From positions 1 to 53,548 of the forward strand of contig JAFKKP010000306.1 in NCBI GenBank assembly GCA_017305515.1: a stretch of 53,548 bases of DNA. Reading direction: 5' to 3'. Source of the stretch: Hyphomicrobiales bacterium (lineage in GTDB: Bacteria > Pseudomonadota > Alphaproteobacteria > Rhizobiales > Xanthobacteraceae). The translations under genes and the position numbers were made by a program. Below the pieces are notes generated by a model. The model searched no databases. It had not been told where the DNA came from and saw only the letters and a list, made by a program, of their open reading frames with translations. Shown here piece by piece: positions 30,417 to 39,301 of the stretch; position 1 is the stretch's first letter, and every line of letters starts with the position of its first letter.

Positions 30417-31756
30417 GATTCTTTTTTGACGTTGATGGAGAAAGGCATCCAGAACAGCGGGCCGCGGCTGAGCGAGTGCGCCTTTCGCGAGGAGAAAAAC
30501 GGCGCGACATTGCGGTATTCGCACAGCACCTTGAAGCCATCGCGGTTGGTGTAGAGCTTGATCCAGAGCGAATAAGTGTTGTTGATCAGAAGCATCGGAT
30601 CGACGCGCAGATCGATGTATCCTCGCCCGTCGAGATCGAACATCGACTGCCGCTCCGTCCGCGTCTGCGGATCGACATGCCACGAACTTTCCAGTTCGGC
30701 GACATACTGGTTTTGCGGCTGGAGAAGAATCCCGCACATGACACCGACCTGCGGCAATGGCCCGGCCGTGCACTTGTAATGCATGCGGATCGTCATCGGC
30801 TCGCCGGCATAGAAGCCGGTATTGATGTCGCCGTTCTTGTCGAGCAGCGTGACCTTTTCGAGGATTGCGTCGCCGCTGCCGCTGATCATCGTCAGTTCGG
30901 ATTCGTGCTGCGGGGCGACAATCCCCTTCTCCTTCTCGAACGTCCACGCATAATACTGGCGCACCATATCCGAAGGGCTGCCCTGCGCGACGATCTGTCC
31001 GCCGACCATGAACACGCCGTGGTCGCAAAGTTCTTCCACCTGCGTCGGATCGTGCGACACGAAAATCACCGTCGCGCCGCTCTTGCAGATGTCGTGAATG
31101 CGGCGGCGGCATTTGCGGACGAAATAGGCATCGCCTGCGGCCAGCGCCTCGTCGATGATGAGAATTTCCGGCTCGATGGCCATCGAGATCGAGAACAGCA
31201 GCCGCGCGCGCATGCCCGCCGAGTAAGTGCGGAACGGACGATCGATGTAGTCGGCGAGTTCCGAAAACGAGATGATATCGTCGATCTTGCGGTTGATCTC
31301 CTCGCGATCCATTCCGAGCATCAGCGCGCCGAAATAGATGTTCTCGCGGCCAGAAAACTCCGGGTGCACACCGACGCCATGCGATAGCAGCGCGGTGACT
31401 TTTCCAGCGACGTCGATGCTGCCTTTGTCGATCGACAGAAGTCCGGCGATACTCTTGAGCAGCGTGGTCTTACCGCTGCCGTTCGGACCGACAATGCCGA
31501 CCACCTGCCCGCGCCGCACTTCCAGCGACACGTCGCGCAGCGCGGCAAAGCGCGTGAAATAGTTCTCGCTCTTCCAGAACAGCAGCCGCTCCTTCAGCGG
31601 GCCGGTGATGAAATTGTCGTAGATCTTGTAGTTTTTGGTGACGTTGCGGACACTGATGACGACCGGCGGCAGCGGCGCAGCGTCCGGCGCGCGCGCATCC
31701 TTGACGGATGCCGCAACAGATTTCGTCGTCATGGAATTATCGAGGGCTTCGCTCAT
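30413..31756 (-). CDS. Polysaccharide ABC exporter ATPase with C-terminal carbohydrate-binding domain (Wzt type)
   Basis: A 447-residue protein. The ATPase domain covers about 30-275 with Walker A GPNGSGKTT (90-98), signature YSAGMRARL (178-186) and Walker B ILIIDEAL (198-205). A beta-rich C-terminal domain of about 165 residues follows, the size and place of the Wzt carbohydrate-binding domain that recognises the non-reducing end of a finished O-chain. This points to export of a capped chain. The start ATG 31756 overlaps the WbpG-like stop; the end overlaps the sulfotransferase start. The N-terminal 30 residues are a low-complexity extension. Confidence 0.9.
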   Translation of the reverse strand: MSEALDNSMTTKSVAASVKDARAPDAAPLPPVVISVRNVTKNYKIYDNFITGPLKERLLFWKSENYFTRFAALRDVSLEVRRGQVVGIVGPNGSGKTTLLKSIAGLLSIDKGSIDVAGKVTALLSHGVGVHPEFSGRENIYFGALMLGMDREEINRKIDDIISFSELADYIDRPFRTYSAGMRARLLFSISMAIEPEILIIDEALAAGDAYFVRKCRRRIHDICKSGATVIFVSHDPTQVEELCDHGVFMVGGQIVAQGSPSDMVRQYYAWTFEKEKGIVAPQHESELTMISGSGDAILEKVTLLDKNGDINTGFYAGEPMTIRMHYKCTAGPLPQVGVMCGILLQPQNQYVAELESSWHVDPQTRTERQSMFDLDGRGYIDLRVDPMLLINNTYSLWIKLYTNRDGFKVLCEYRNVAPFFSSRKAHSLSRGPLFWMPFSINVKKES

Positions 31757-32925
31757 GTCGTGCCCTGCGCCGCCATCGGCCGGCAGAACTTCATGTAGAA
31801 GCTCTCCGGCACGCGGTTAAGTTTCATCAGAACCCAGAAGAACGGACGCAGCCGCTCGAACACGGGCTTGTAGGTTTTAAAGTCGTGCCATGACTGGCGC
31901 GGAAGGGCCATGACGCGCTCGAAATCCTGCTCGGAGAAGCCGAGACGTTTCTTGACCATCTCGACGATGTCTTCGGGGCAATGCGGCGGCTCGGCCAATT
32001 GCTTTAGCGCGGTCTCGCGATCCAACTGGCCCGAGCGGACGGATGCCGCGTGACCGAGCGCGCGCTGATCGACGCCGAAGCGGCGTGGCATCAGATAGGC
32101 GTGATAGAACGCCGTAAAGCGGTTTTCCAGGTGGTGGCCGCCATACCAGACCCAGCCGTATTTTTCCGACAGCAGTTTGCGCGCATCGTCCTTGTTGTAG
32201 GGAAGATACCACAGCGGGCGAATGCGTTTGACGTTCCGCAATGTCGTCCATCTGACAAAGCGGCCGAGGGTCAGATTTGGATATGTCTTCATCGGCAGCC
32301 TGCCGTAGGCCTTGTGCACGCTCTCGATATATTTGCCGTCCATGTAGAGCCAACCCAGCGGCGAAATGCCCTCGGTGCGGAACGAATGACCCTCAAGAAT
32401 GTACTGAACGCCGAATTTCTCCGCAGCCATATATAATGTCGTGGTCAGGGCAATGTCGGTCGGCGCTTCGACGTCCTGAACGCCGGAGAGCATGAACGAA
32501 CGATAGATGTCTTCATATTCCTTGTTGTTGGCAACAAGCGTCCACAGATCGACACCGAGCTTGTCGAGCACGTTGTAGATGTTCTGCGTGGAGATCGGCG
32601 AATTCCAGGTGTTGTCGAAATGCACGGCGAGCGGCCGCAATCCCATTTCAATCGCCTTGTGCAACATGTAGGACGAATCGCAGCCGCCGCTGACGCCGAC
32701 GATGCAATCGTATTTCTTGCCCTTTCCGGCGCGCTTGATCTCTTCGGCGATGTCCGCGAGAATCTTCTTGCCTTCAGGTCCGGTCGGATAACGCCTGTCG
32801 AGTTCGTCATGCATCTTGCAATAGTTGCAGACACCGTTGTCGTCGAAGGTAATCGACGGCACTTCGGAATCGTACACGCAGCGCGAGCAGATTTGCAGAT
32901 TGGGCTTCAGCGGACTAGCGCGCAT
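31753..32925 (-). CDS. wbpG: N-acetyl sugar amidotransferase (WbpG/PseA/LfnA-like)
   Basis: A 390-residue protein with two N-terminal cysteine pairs (C13-x2-C16, C33-x2-C36) likely binding zinc, then the ATP PP-loop VSGGCDSSYMLH around 78-89. This layout matches WbpG-type N-acetyl sugar amidotransferases, which adenylate an N-acetyl group and replace the oxygen with ammonia to give an acetamidino group. Ammonia is delivered by the HisH/HisF-like partners encoded directly upstream (11-nt overlap with the hisF-like gene). In Pseudomonas aeruginosa O5 the same three genes make ManNAc3NAmA. The likely substrate here is the diacetamido uronic acid made by the WbpB/E/D homologues. Confidence 0.88.
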   Translation of the reverse strand: MRASPLKPNLQICSRCVYDSEVPSITFDDNGVCNYCKMHDELDRRYPTGPEGKKILADIAEEIKRAGKGKKYDCIVGVSGGCDSSYMLHKAIEMGLRPLAVHFDNTWNSPISTQNIYNVLDKLGVDLWTLVANNKEYEDIYRSFMLSGVQDVEAPTDIALTTTLYMAAEKFGVQYILEGHSFRTEGISPLGWLYMDGKYIESVHKAYGRLPMKTYPNLTLGRFVRWTTLRNVKRIRPLWYLPYNKDDARKLLSEKYGWVWYGGHHLENRFTAFYHAYLMPRRFGVDQRALGHAASVRSGQLDRETALKQLAEPPHCPEDIVEMVKKRLGFSEQDFERVMALPRQSWHDFKTYKPVFERLRPFFWVLMKLNRVPESFYMKFCRPMAAQGTT

Positions 32926-33679
32926 GGAAGCCGCCCTTCAGTTCATCCTGGGTGGGATAGTTCACGACCACGCTGCGATTGGATTTCTGATAAACGAAAA
33001 TGCTGCCCGCCGCCGACGCCGACGCGCCGCCTTCCTTGATCGCGCGATGCAGATCGTCGCGCGTACCCGCGCCGCCGCAGGCGATGACCGGAATTTTCAC
33101 CGCCGACGAGACCTTGCGGATGAGATCGAGATCGTAGCCGGAGAATGTTCCTTCGCGGTCGATCGACATCAGCAGAATTTCGCCGGCACCAAGTTCCTGC
33201 ATGCGCAACGCATGCGTCACCGGATCGATGTCGGTCACGACAGTGCCGCTTCGTGCGGTCACGCGCTGTTTGCCGCCGCGCGTGACCACATCGACCGACG
33301 CCACGATGGCCTGACTGCCCGCAAGATCGGCCGCCGCCGTGATGAGTTCAGGATGTTCGATGGCGGCGGTGTTCAGCACCACCTTCTCCGCGCCCGCCGC
33401 AAGAACGGCTCTCACATCCTCAATGCTGCCGATACCGCCGCCGTAACCGAACGGCACCTGCGCTTCGTTCGCGATCTGCCGCAGCAGGGTAAAATCCGGG
33501 CCGCGGCGCTGCGTGGCCGCTTCGATGTCGAGCACCAGCACTTCATCGGCTTCTAGCGTGCTGAAGATATTCACGATGTTGATCGGATCGCCGACATAGT
33601 TCGGCTTCTTGAACTGCACGGTCTTGACCAGCGAGTGATCGGCCAGAAGCAGCGTCGGAATGAAGCGGGGCTCGATCAT
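32915..33679 (-). CDS. HisF-like ammonia-channel partner of WbpG (HisF2 type)
   Basis: A 254-residue TIM-barrel protein of the HisF family. It reads RFIPTLLLADHSLVKTVQF where histidine-pathway HisF has IPCLDVxxGRVVKG, so the catalytic Asp11 is a leucine, as I recall for O-antigen HisF2 proteins. It therefore probably keeps the barrel and ammonia channel but not the histidine-pathway cyclase reaction. It sits between the hisH-like gene (1-nt TGATG overlap) and wbpG (11-nt overlap). No other histidine genes are present. Confidence 0.87.
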   Translation of the reverse strand: MIEPRFIPTLLLADHSLVKTVQFKKPNYVGDPINIVNIFSTLEADEVLVLDIEAATQRRGPDFTLLRQIANEAQVPFGYGGGIGSIEDVRAVLAAGAEKVVLNTAAIEHPELITAAADLAGSQAIVASVDVVTRGGKQRVTARSGTVVTDIDPVTHALRMQELGAGEILLMSIDREGTFSGYDLDLIRKVSSAVKIPVIACGGAGTRDDLHRAIKEGGASASAAGSIFVYQKSNRSVVVNYPTQDELKGGFHAR

Positions 33680-34290
33680 CAGTGCGTCATCCGCAGAAAA
33701 TTACGCAGCAGTTGAAGGCCGCCGGCGCGACTCTTTTCGGGATGGAATTGCGCACCCACGATGTTGTCGTGCTGGATCACGGCCGCGAGCCGGTCGCCAT
33801 ATTCGACGTCCGCAACGATCTCGTCCGGCTTTTCAGTTTTGTAATGATAGGAGTGCACAAAATAGAAACGCGCGCCGGGCGCGATGCCCTCGAACAGCGG
33901 CATCTGCCTGTCCCACTGAACCTTGTTCCAGCCGATATGCGGCACCTTCAAATCACGCGAGGCGATCTTCACGGTGCGTCCCTTGAGCCATCCAAGTCCG
34001 GCGATCTTGCCTTCCTCGCTGCTCGCTCCGAGAAGCTGCATGCCGAGACAGATGCCGAGGGTCGGCGTCTTCTCAACCGTGGCCTTGCGGTGAAGCACGT
34101 CGCGCAGCTTGCGCTCGTCAATGGTGCGCATCGCGACATCGAAACTGCCGACGCCGGGCAGAATGATGTGCGATGCATCGTCGATCTCGCGCGGCGTCCG
34201 TCCGATATGTGGCTTGCCGCCGGCCCGCACGACGGCGCTTTCGATTGAACCGAAATTCGCGATGCCGGTATCGACGATGACGACATTCAT
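33679..34290 (-). CDS. HisH-like glutaminase partner of WbpG (HisH2 type)
   Basis: A 203-residue class I glutamine amidotransferase with the nucleophile in LGICLGMQLLG (C81) and the His-Glu pair in QFHPEKS near residue 184, so all three catalytic residues are present. It would release ammonia for WbpG through the HisF-like subunit. The start at ATG 34290 has a 1-nt overlap (TGATG) with the preceding formyltransferase-family stop and is preferred to a reading extended to 34380 inside that gene. Amidination of an N-acetyl sugar is the role suggested by the three-gene set. Confidence 0.87.
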   Translation of the reverse strand: MNVVIVDTGIANFGSIESAVVRAGGKPHIGRTPREIDDASHIILPGVGSFDVAMRTIDERKLRDVLHRKATVEKTPTLGICLGMQLLGASSEEGKIAGLGWLKGRTVKIASRDLKVPHIGWNKVQWDRQMPLFEGIAPGARFYFVHSYHYKTEKPDEIVADVEYGDRLAAVIQHDNIVGAQFHPEKSRAGGLQLLRNFLRMTH

Positions 34291-35222
34291 CACCACGGCG
34301 CGAATCTCTTGTTCGACGATTTGCGCAGCAACGGCATTGCGTCCTGCCCGTCGATTTCGGCGCTGCGAACGACGATGCATCCCTCGCCCGCAACGACGAT
34401 TGGATCGGATTCATCCGGAAGCCGCGCAATCTGCCCGGGCATCCCGTGAACCGGCGCACCACTGAACGGCTCGGCGTTCCAGATTGTCAGACGGCGGCCT
34501 TCAAATTCGGAAAACGCGCCGGGATACGGCCTGGCGACGGCACGCACCAGACGGTCGATCCGCGACGCCGGTTGGCGCCAATCGACACGGCCATCGTCGG
34601 GCACGCGCTGAAGACAAAACGACGGCGATCCGGATTGCGGCCGCGTTTTCATGGTGCCGTTGGCAACGGCCGCGATGCATTCGCTCGCCAATGCGACCGA
34701 AGCCGATTCAACTTCCCGGACAAGTTCGGTCGAGGTCGTCCGGTCGCCGATGACGATTTCCTTCTGACCGTAAAGCTCTCCGGCGTCGATCTCGTCATTG
34801 AGCGCAAACATGCTGACGCCGGTCTTGTCCGCGCCGGACAGGATCGCCCAGGGCAATGGTGCGCCGCCCCTGAGTTTCGGCAACAACGACGCATGCAGGC
34901 CGGCTGCGCCTTTCTTGAACAGATCGCGCAGCTTCGCGGGCACCAGATGATACCAGCCTGCGGCGAGCAGAAAATCACCGCCGGTCTTGCGCGCGAACGC
35001 TTCGATGTCCGCACTCCCGTCGAATTGCAGATGCGGAACGGAATTGGCTTCGCACCAGGATGCCATGTCGGCGTATCGATGATTCTGCACGCCGGACTTA
35101 TTGTAGGAAATCGCAAACGACTTGCCGAGGTGCACGACGCCGGACAGCGTAATGCCGCGCTCGGCGAGAGCGTTCGCAATCGCAAGACTCAGATCGGTGC
35201 CGCCGAGCAGAAAAACCTTCAT
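34290..35222 (-). CDS. Formyltransferase-family protein lacking the catalytic asparagine
   Basis: A 310-residue protein with the fold signature of formyl-THF transferases: AAGLHASLLPKLRGGAPLPW around 106-125 and DEIDAGELYGQ around 143-153. The His (H110) and Asp (D146) of the triad are present, but the Asn that normally precedes the His by two residues is G108; the DNA reads ggc ctg cat on the coding strand. A related GxH variant group may exist in the family, so this may be a divergent acyltransferase or use different chemistry. The start at ATG 35222 overlaps the AsnB stop (ATGA). It lies next to the WbpG/HisH/HisF set, so it may modify the same amino sugar. Confidence 0.78.
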   Translation of the reverse strand: MKVFLLGGTDLSLAIANALAERGITLSGVVHLGKSFAISYNKSGVQNHRYADMASWCEANSVPHLQFDGSADIEAFARKTGGDFLLAAGWYHLVPAKLRDLFKKGAAGLHASLLPKLRGGAPLPWAILSGADKTGVSMFALNDEIDAGELYGQKEIVIGDRTTSTELVREVESASVALASECIAAVANGTMKTRPQSGSPSFCLQRVPDDGRVDWRQPASRIDRLVRAVARPYPGAFSEFEGRRLTIWNAEPFSGAPVHGMPGQIARLPDESDPIVVAGEGCIVVRSAEIDGQDAMPLLRKSSNKRFAPW

Positions 35223-37117
35223 TGTGCCGTTGCCACCCGCTGCGCGCTGGAAAGAAACGTCTTGCACCACTGTTCGAGACTGAGCAGCGACCAGATCAGG
35301 AGGCGGCGGTTTTCGCGGCCTTCGAGATGCTCCGACACCAGCGCATGCACGACCTTCGGATCGAAGAAATCGAAGATCGCCGCGTTGTTGCCCATCAGCG
35401 TGTCGCGCACATAGTCAATGCTCTCGCCTCGGAACCAGCTCGCGTCCGGCGCGGAGAAGCCTTTCTTCTCGCCTCCGGTGACGGACGGCGGCACGTAACG
35501 CTCCATCACCTTGCGCATCAGCAACTTGCCGTCCTTGGTCTTCTGAAAGAACTGCTTCGCCTTGTCGGGCTCGTTTTCGTTGACGCGGATCACGTCGCTC
35601 AGATTGCCGAGCTTCATCGACACCGGAAGCCGCATCGCAAAATCGACAAGGTCGTTGTCGAGGAACGGCACGCGCGTCTCAAGACCATGCGCCATGCTCA
35701 GTTTGTCTTCGACCAGGAGAAGGCCGTGCAGAAACGTCTTCGCCTCGAAGTAAAGCGAATGGTTGACGTAATCCTCCGGGCGGCTGAGTTCGGAGGCGTG
35801 ATGCTTGAACACGTCGCGGAAAATGTCGCGGGTCCAGACATGCTTCACGTCGTTCCACACCGGCGCGAACAGCGGCTTGATCTCGCTGTTGGAAATCAGG
35901 CGCTGCCAGAACGAATAATAGCGATCGACATAGTGCTCAAAATCGTCGTTCACCACGGCGCGATAATAACGCCACGGATAGCCGCCGAGCAGTTCGTCGC
36001 CGCCGGCACCCGACAGCACCACGGGTCCGAACTTGCTGGCAAGCTGTGCGGCGTAGAAATTCGGATAGCTCTGGCCGACGCGCGGCTCCTCGATGTGCCA
36101 GGCCATGCGCGGCAATGCGCGTTCCATGTCACCGGCCTTCAGCACCATCTCATAATGTTCGGTCTTGTAGAGATAGGACATGTGCTCGGCGACGCTGCGC
36201 TCATCCATACTCAGTTCGAGACCCGATGCCGAATGCAAATCGAAGCCGACCGTGAAGCTACGGATGTCCTTGATCTCCCGCGCGGCTAGTGCCGTCACAG
36301 CGCCGGAGTCGATGCCGCCGGAGAGATACGATCCTACCGGCACATCGCTGATGAGATTGCGGCTGACGGCCTTGGTGAACAGCCGGTCGAGTTCTTCGGC
36401 GTATTCGTCGATCGAGGCTTTATGTTCCGGCTCCTCGAAGGCGAAATCCCAGTAGCGTTCGATGTGCGATGAGCCGGTCGCGGCATCGATTTCCATGTAG
36501 CTGCCGGCGGGCAGCAGCTTCGCATCCTTGAACAGCGTGCGGTCGGTGAAGAAATTCTGGAACGTCATATATTCCAGCAGGCCTTCGAGATCGGCCTCCG
36601 CCTGCATCGCCGGATGCGCGAGCAGCGCCTTGACTTCGGAGCCGAACAGGAACGAGCGGCCCTTGCGCGAATAATAAAGAGGCTTGATGCCGTAGCGGTC
36701 GCGCGCCAGCGTTAGTTGCTGCGTCTTTCGATCCCAGATCGCGAACGCGAACATGCCGTTGAACCGCGCGAGGGATTCAACACCCCACTCCGCCCATGCG
36801 GCGAGCAGCACTTCGGTGTCGGATCGCGAACGAAAACGGTGACCCTTCGCTTCGAGATCCTTGCGCAGCTCGAGAAAATTATAAAGCTCGCCATTATAGG
36901 TGATGACGAAGCGATTATCGCTCGTCGCCATCGGCTGGCTGGCCGCATCCGACAGATCGATGATCGACAGGCGGCGATGGCCGAGGCCGACGCCCTTGTC
37001 GAAGAAGGTGCCGTCGCCGTCGGGACCGCGATGCGCGATCGACGCCGTCATGCGTTCGAGAATCGCCGGCGAGACTGCCTCGCCGGAAAAATTCAGAACA
37101 CCGGTGATGCCGCACAT
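35219..37117 (-). CDS. asnB: AsnB-type glutamine-dependent amidotransferase (copy 4)
   Basis: A 632-residue protein starting MCGITGVL with Cys2. The glutaminase domain has HRGPDGDG near 29 and TYNGELYNF near 73. The PP-loop reads SGGIDSG (266-272), with Gly in place of the second Ser seen in the other three copies, followed later by GAGGDELLGGYPWR. Overall length and motif order are normal, so it is probably active. It is the most promoter-proximal of the four copies, 3 nt after a methyltransferase and overlapping a formyltransferase-family gene (ATGA). Amidation of a uronic acid carboxylate is the likely role. Confidence 0.87.
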   Translation of the reverse strand: MCGITGVLNFSGEAVSPAILERMTASIAHRGPDGDGTFFDKGVGLGHRRLSIIDLSDAASQPMATSDNRFVITYNGELYNFLELRKDLEAKGHRFRSRSDTEVLLAAWAEWGVESLARFNGMFAFAIWDRKTQQLTLARDRYGIKPLYYSRKGRSFLFGSEVKALLAHPAMQAEADLEGLLEYMTFQNFFTDRTLFKDAKLLPAGSYMEIDAATGSSHIERYWDFAFEEPEHKASIDEYAEELDRLFTKAVSRNLISDVPVGSYLSGGIDSGAVTALAAREIKDIRSFTVGFDLHSASGLELSMDERSVAEHMSYLYKTEHYEMVLKAGDMERALPRMAWHIEEPRVGQSYPNFYAAQLASKFGPVVLSGAGGDELLGGYPWRYYRAVVNDDFEHYVDRYYSFWQRLISNSEIKPLFAPVWNDVKHVWTRDIFRDVFKHHASELSRPEDYVNHSLYFEAKTFLHGLLLVEDKLSMAHGLETRVPFLDNDLVDFAMRLPVSMKLGNLSDVIRVNENEPDKAKQFFQKTKDGKLLMRKVMERYVPPSVTGGEKKGFSAPDASWFRGESIDYVRDTLMGNNAAIFDFFDPKVVHALVSEHLEGRENRRLLIWSLLSLEQWCKTFLSSAQRVATAQ

Positions 37118-37120
37118 GGC

Positions 37121-38167
37121 TTAGCCGCGTCCCGCCTTGCGGGCGACGATGGTGATGCCGGATTCCTGCACATGCTCCCGCTCGACTGCGAGATCGGCTT
37201 CCCCGCACCACGCACGAACTTGTTCCGGTGTCTGGCGATGCGCGTTGATCGGCGCATACCAGTCGAGATTAATGTGATTCAGTTCGTCCTCGTTCCACGT
37301 CGTGTGATGAAACGCCTTGAAGATGTGCCAATAGAAGAAACGCTGGAGATCGATCTTGCCCGCCGGAATGTCGAGCAGACCGATGTCTTCCGGAACGTCG
37401 ATCTCGATCTTGAGATCGCCGAGATATTTGCCGAACCGTGTCAGCGGCAGCATCGCCTTCCATGCGTCCTCCGGCGTCATGGTCTGCAATCTGTCGCGGA
37501 TGAAGTCGTCGGTGAATTCGCGTATCGGCCCCTTCGTCTTGTAGACGTAGAACATCATCCGCCCGCCCGGCTTCAGCTTCCTGGCGAGCGCACGAATCGC
37601 GGCGCGCGTCGAATCGGTGTGATGCAGAACGCCCTGCGAATAGATGACGTCGATGCTCTCGTCCGGCACCGGGATGTCGAGCAGACTCGTCTGCAAGAAC
37701 GCGGCGTCAATTCCTTTGGCGGCGAAACGCTGCGAGGCCGCCTCAACAGCCGTCGAAATATCGACGCCGAGATAGCGCACATCTTTCAATCTGTCGCCGA
37801 ACAGACCGAGCGCGGAAATCCCCGCGCCGCATCCGGCTTCCAGTAGAACCGGCTTCGTGCCGTAATCCTTCCACCACGGCGCATTGGCGACGTCGCCGTA
37901 CATCGTGCGGTACCATTCGCCCATCAGCGCCAGATCGTCGTCGCCCTGAAAACGATCCTTGCCGCTCCAGATGAAGGCGAAGGAATCCTTGGTCTGCGAT
38001 TGCGTGCCGGACTGCGGCTGTTCGGCACGAAGAATGCCGCCGCGCATGACGATCTTTCGTCCGCGCAGGTCGACCGACTCGCCTTCCGCGCTTGGAAGCG
38101 AAGCGCCCAGCAATTTGCCGAGCCAGTCGGGCGCGTGCCTAGATGCTGCGGAGAGTGTCTGCGACAT
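37121..38167 (-). CDS. Class I SAM-dependent methyltransferase
   Basis: A 348-residue protein with an N-terminal region of about 110 residues of unknown role, then SAM motif I VLLEAGCGAGISALGLFG, GVDISTAVEAA, and IDVIYSQGVLHHTDS with KPGGRMMFYVY, the Methyltransf_11 pattern. The C-terminal HTTWNEDELNHINLDWYAP region recalls methyltransferases found with O-antigen genes. The ATG at 38167 lies 29 nt inside the end of the aminotransferase gene; a later start is possible but would cut conserved sequence. The substrate is probably a sugar of the chain. Confidence 0.82.
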   Translation of the reverse strand: MSQTLSAASRHAPDWLGKLLGASLPSAEGESVDLRGRKIVMRGGILRAEQPQSGTQSQTKDSFAFIWSGKDRFQGDDDLALMGEWYRTMYGDVANAPWWKDYGTKPVLLEAGCGAGISALGLFGDRLKDVRYLGVDISTAVEAASQRFAAKGIDAAFLQTSLLDIPVPDESIDVIYSQGVLHHTDSTRAAIRALARKLKPGGRMMFYVYKTKGPIREFTDDFIRDRLQTMTPEDAWKAMLPLTRFGKYLGDLKIEIDVPEDIGLLDIPAGKIDLQRFFYWHIFKAFHHTTWNEDELNHINLDWYAPINAHRQTPEQVRAWCGEADLAVEREHVQESGITIVARKAGRG

Positions 38168-39290
38168 ATTTATAGTCGTCGTCGGTCATGCGGTTGTGCA
38201 GCGGAATCGCCATCGTGTTGCGATCGCAATCGCGCGCACCCGGAAAATCGTCCGCGGCATAACCAAAACGCTCGCGATAGAAGCCGAGCATGTGAACGGC
38301 GTGCGTGCCGGGGCGCGTCGAGATGCCCTTGTCCTGCAACAGCTGCATGATGTCGTTGCGCGGCATCGGCGCTTTGGCAGGATCGACGTAAGTCACATAG
38401 GACTGCCAGGCGTGGCGTCCGGCGTCGGGTTCGCCCGGCTGGCGCAGCCATGAAATGCCGGACAGTTCCTTCTTGTACCAGGCCGCCCATTTCGCGCGCT
38501 CGTCGATGAAACGGTCGAGCTTCTCAAGCTGCACGAGACCGACCGAACCCTGAAGATCGGTCATGCGATAATTGAAACCGAGCAGATTGAATTCCGGCAG
38601 GATGTAAGGCTTCGCGCCGTGATGACGTTCCTGTTCGGACACCGACGCGCCGTGATTGCGCAGCATCGCGCAGACTTCGGCAACTTTCGCGTCGTTGGTC
38701 GTCACCATCCCGCCCTCGCCGGTGGTGATCGACTTGCGCGGATGAAACGAAAACACGCCCACATCGCCGAGCGCGCCGGCGCTGGTGTTGCCGAGCGAAC
38801 CGCCGGCGGCGCAGGCCGCGTCCTCCACGATCTTAACTTGCGCCGGCAACTTCTTACGGAGCGTCGGAATATCCGCGCACAGGCCGAACAGATGCACCGG
38901 AACGATGGCCTTGGTCCGCGGCGTGACGCGCTTCAGCGCATCCTCGATGTCGAGATTGTAAGTCGTGCGGTCCACATCGCAGAACACGACGGTCGCGCCG
39001 CAATAGAGCACGGCGTTCGCGGTCGCCACCCATGTGAACGCAGGCACGATGACTTCATCGCCGGGGCCGACGCCTAAAGACGCAAGCGCCAGATGAAGAC
39101 CCGTCGTCGCGGATGTGCAGGCAAGCGCGTGCTTGACGTTGTGGCGCTCGGCGAATGCGCGCTCGAACGCATTCACTTTCGGCCCATGCGTCAGCCAGCC
39201 GCTTTCGATCGACTCGCGCATCGCGCGCCATTCGTCCTCGCCGGTGACGGGCTGGGCGATCTGGATTGTACGTTTACGCATCGTGTTCAT
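38139..39290 (-). CDS. wbpE: PLP-dependent sugar aminotransferase (DegT/DnrJ/EryC1/StrS; WbpE type)
   Basis: A 383-residue protein covering the whole DegT/DnrJ family. It has ALACTSATTGLHLAL near residue 55, VPAFTWVATANAV near 82, the PLP aspartate in VEDAAC (D157) and the Schiff-base lysine in SFHPRKSITTGEGG (K186). Next to WbpB and WbpD homologues, the expected reaction is transamination of the 3-keto sugar acid to UDP-GlcNAc3NA. I use ATG 39290; ATG 39281 is nearly as good, and the longer reading to 39359 enters the upstream gene. Assignment to the WbpE step rests on context, since perosamine synthase-like enzymes look similar. Confidence 0.83.
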   Translation of the reverse strand: MNTMRKRTIQIAQPVTGEDEWRAMRESIESGWLTHGPKVNAFERAFAERHNVKHALACTSATTGLHLALASLGVGPGDEVIVPAFTWVATANAVLYCGATVVFCDVDRTTYNLDIEDALKRVTPRTKAIVPVHLFGLCADIPTLRKKLPAQVKIVEDAACAAGGSLGNTSAGALGDVGVFSFHPRKSITTGEGGMVTTNDAKVAEVCAMLRNHGASVSEQERHHGAKPYILPEFNLLGFNYRMTDLQGSVGLVQLEKLDRFIDERAKWAAWYKKELSGISWLRQPGEPDAGRHAWQSYVTYVDPAKAPMPRNDIMQLLQDKGISTRPGTHAVHMLGFYRERFGYAADDFPGARDCDRNTMAIPLHNRMTDDDYKYVADTLRSI

Positions 39291-39301
39291 GAAAGAAGCG
39301 A

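Noticed and set aside
32915-34290. hisF-hisH read as part of histidine biosynthesis
   Set aside because: The neighbours are glycan genes, no other his gene is present, and the HisF catalytic Asp11 position is Leu; the WbpG partner explains the pair better.
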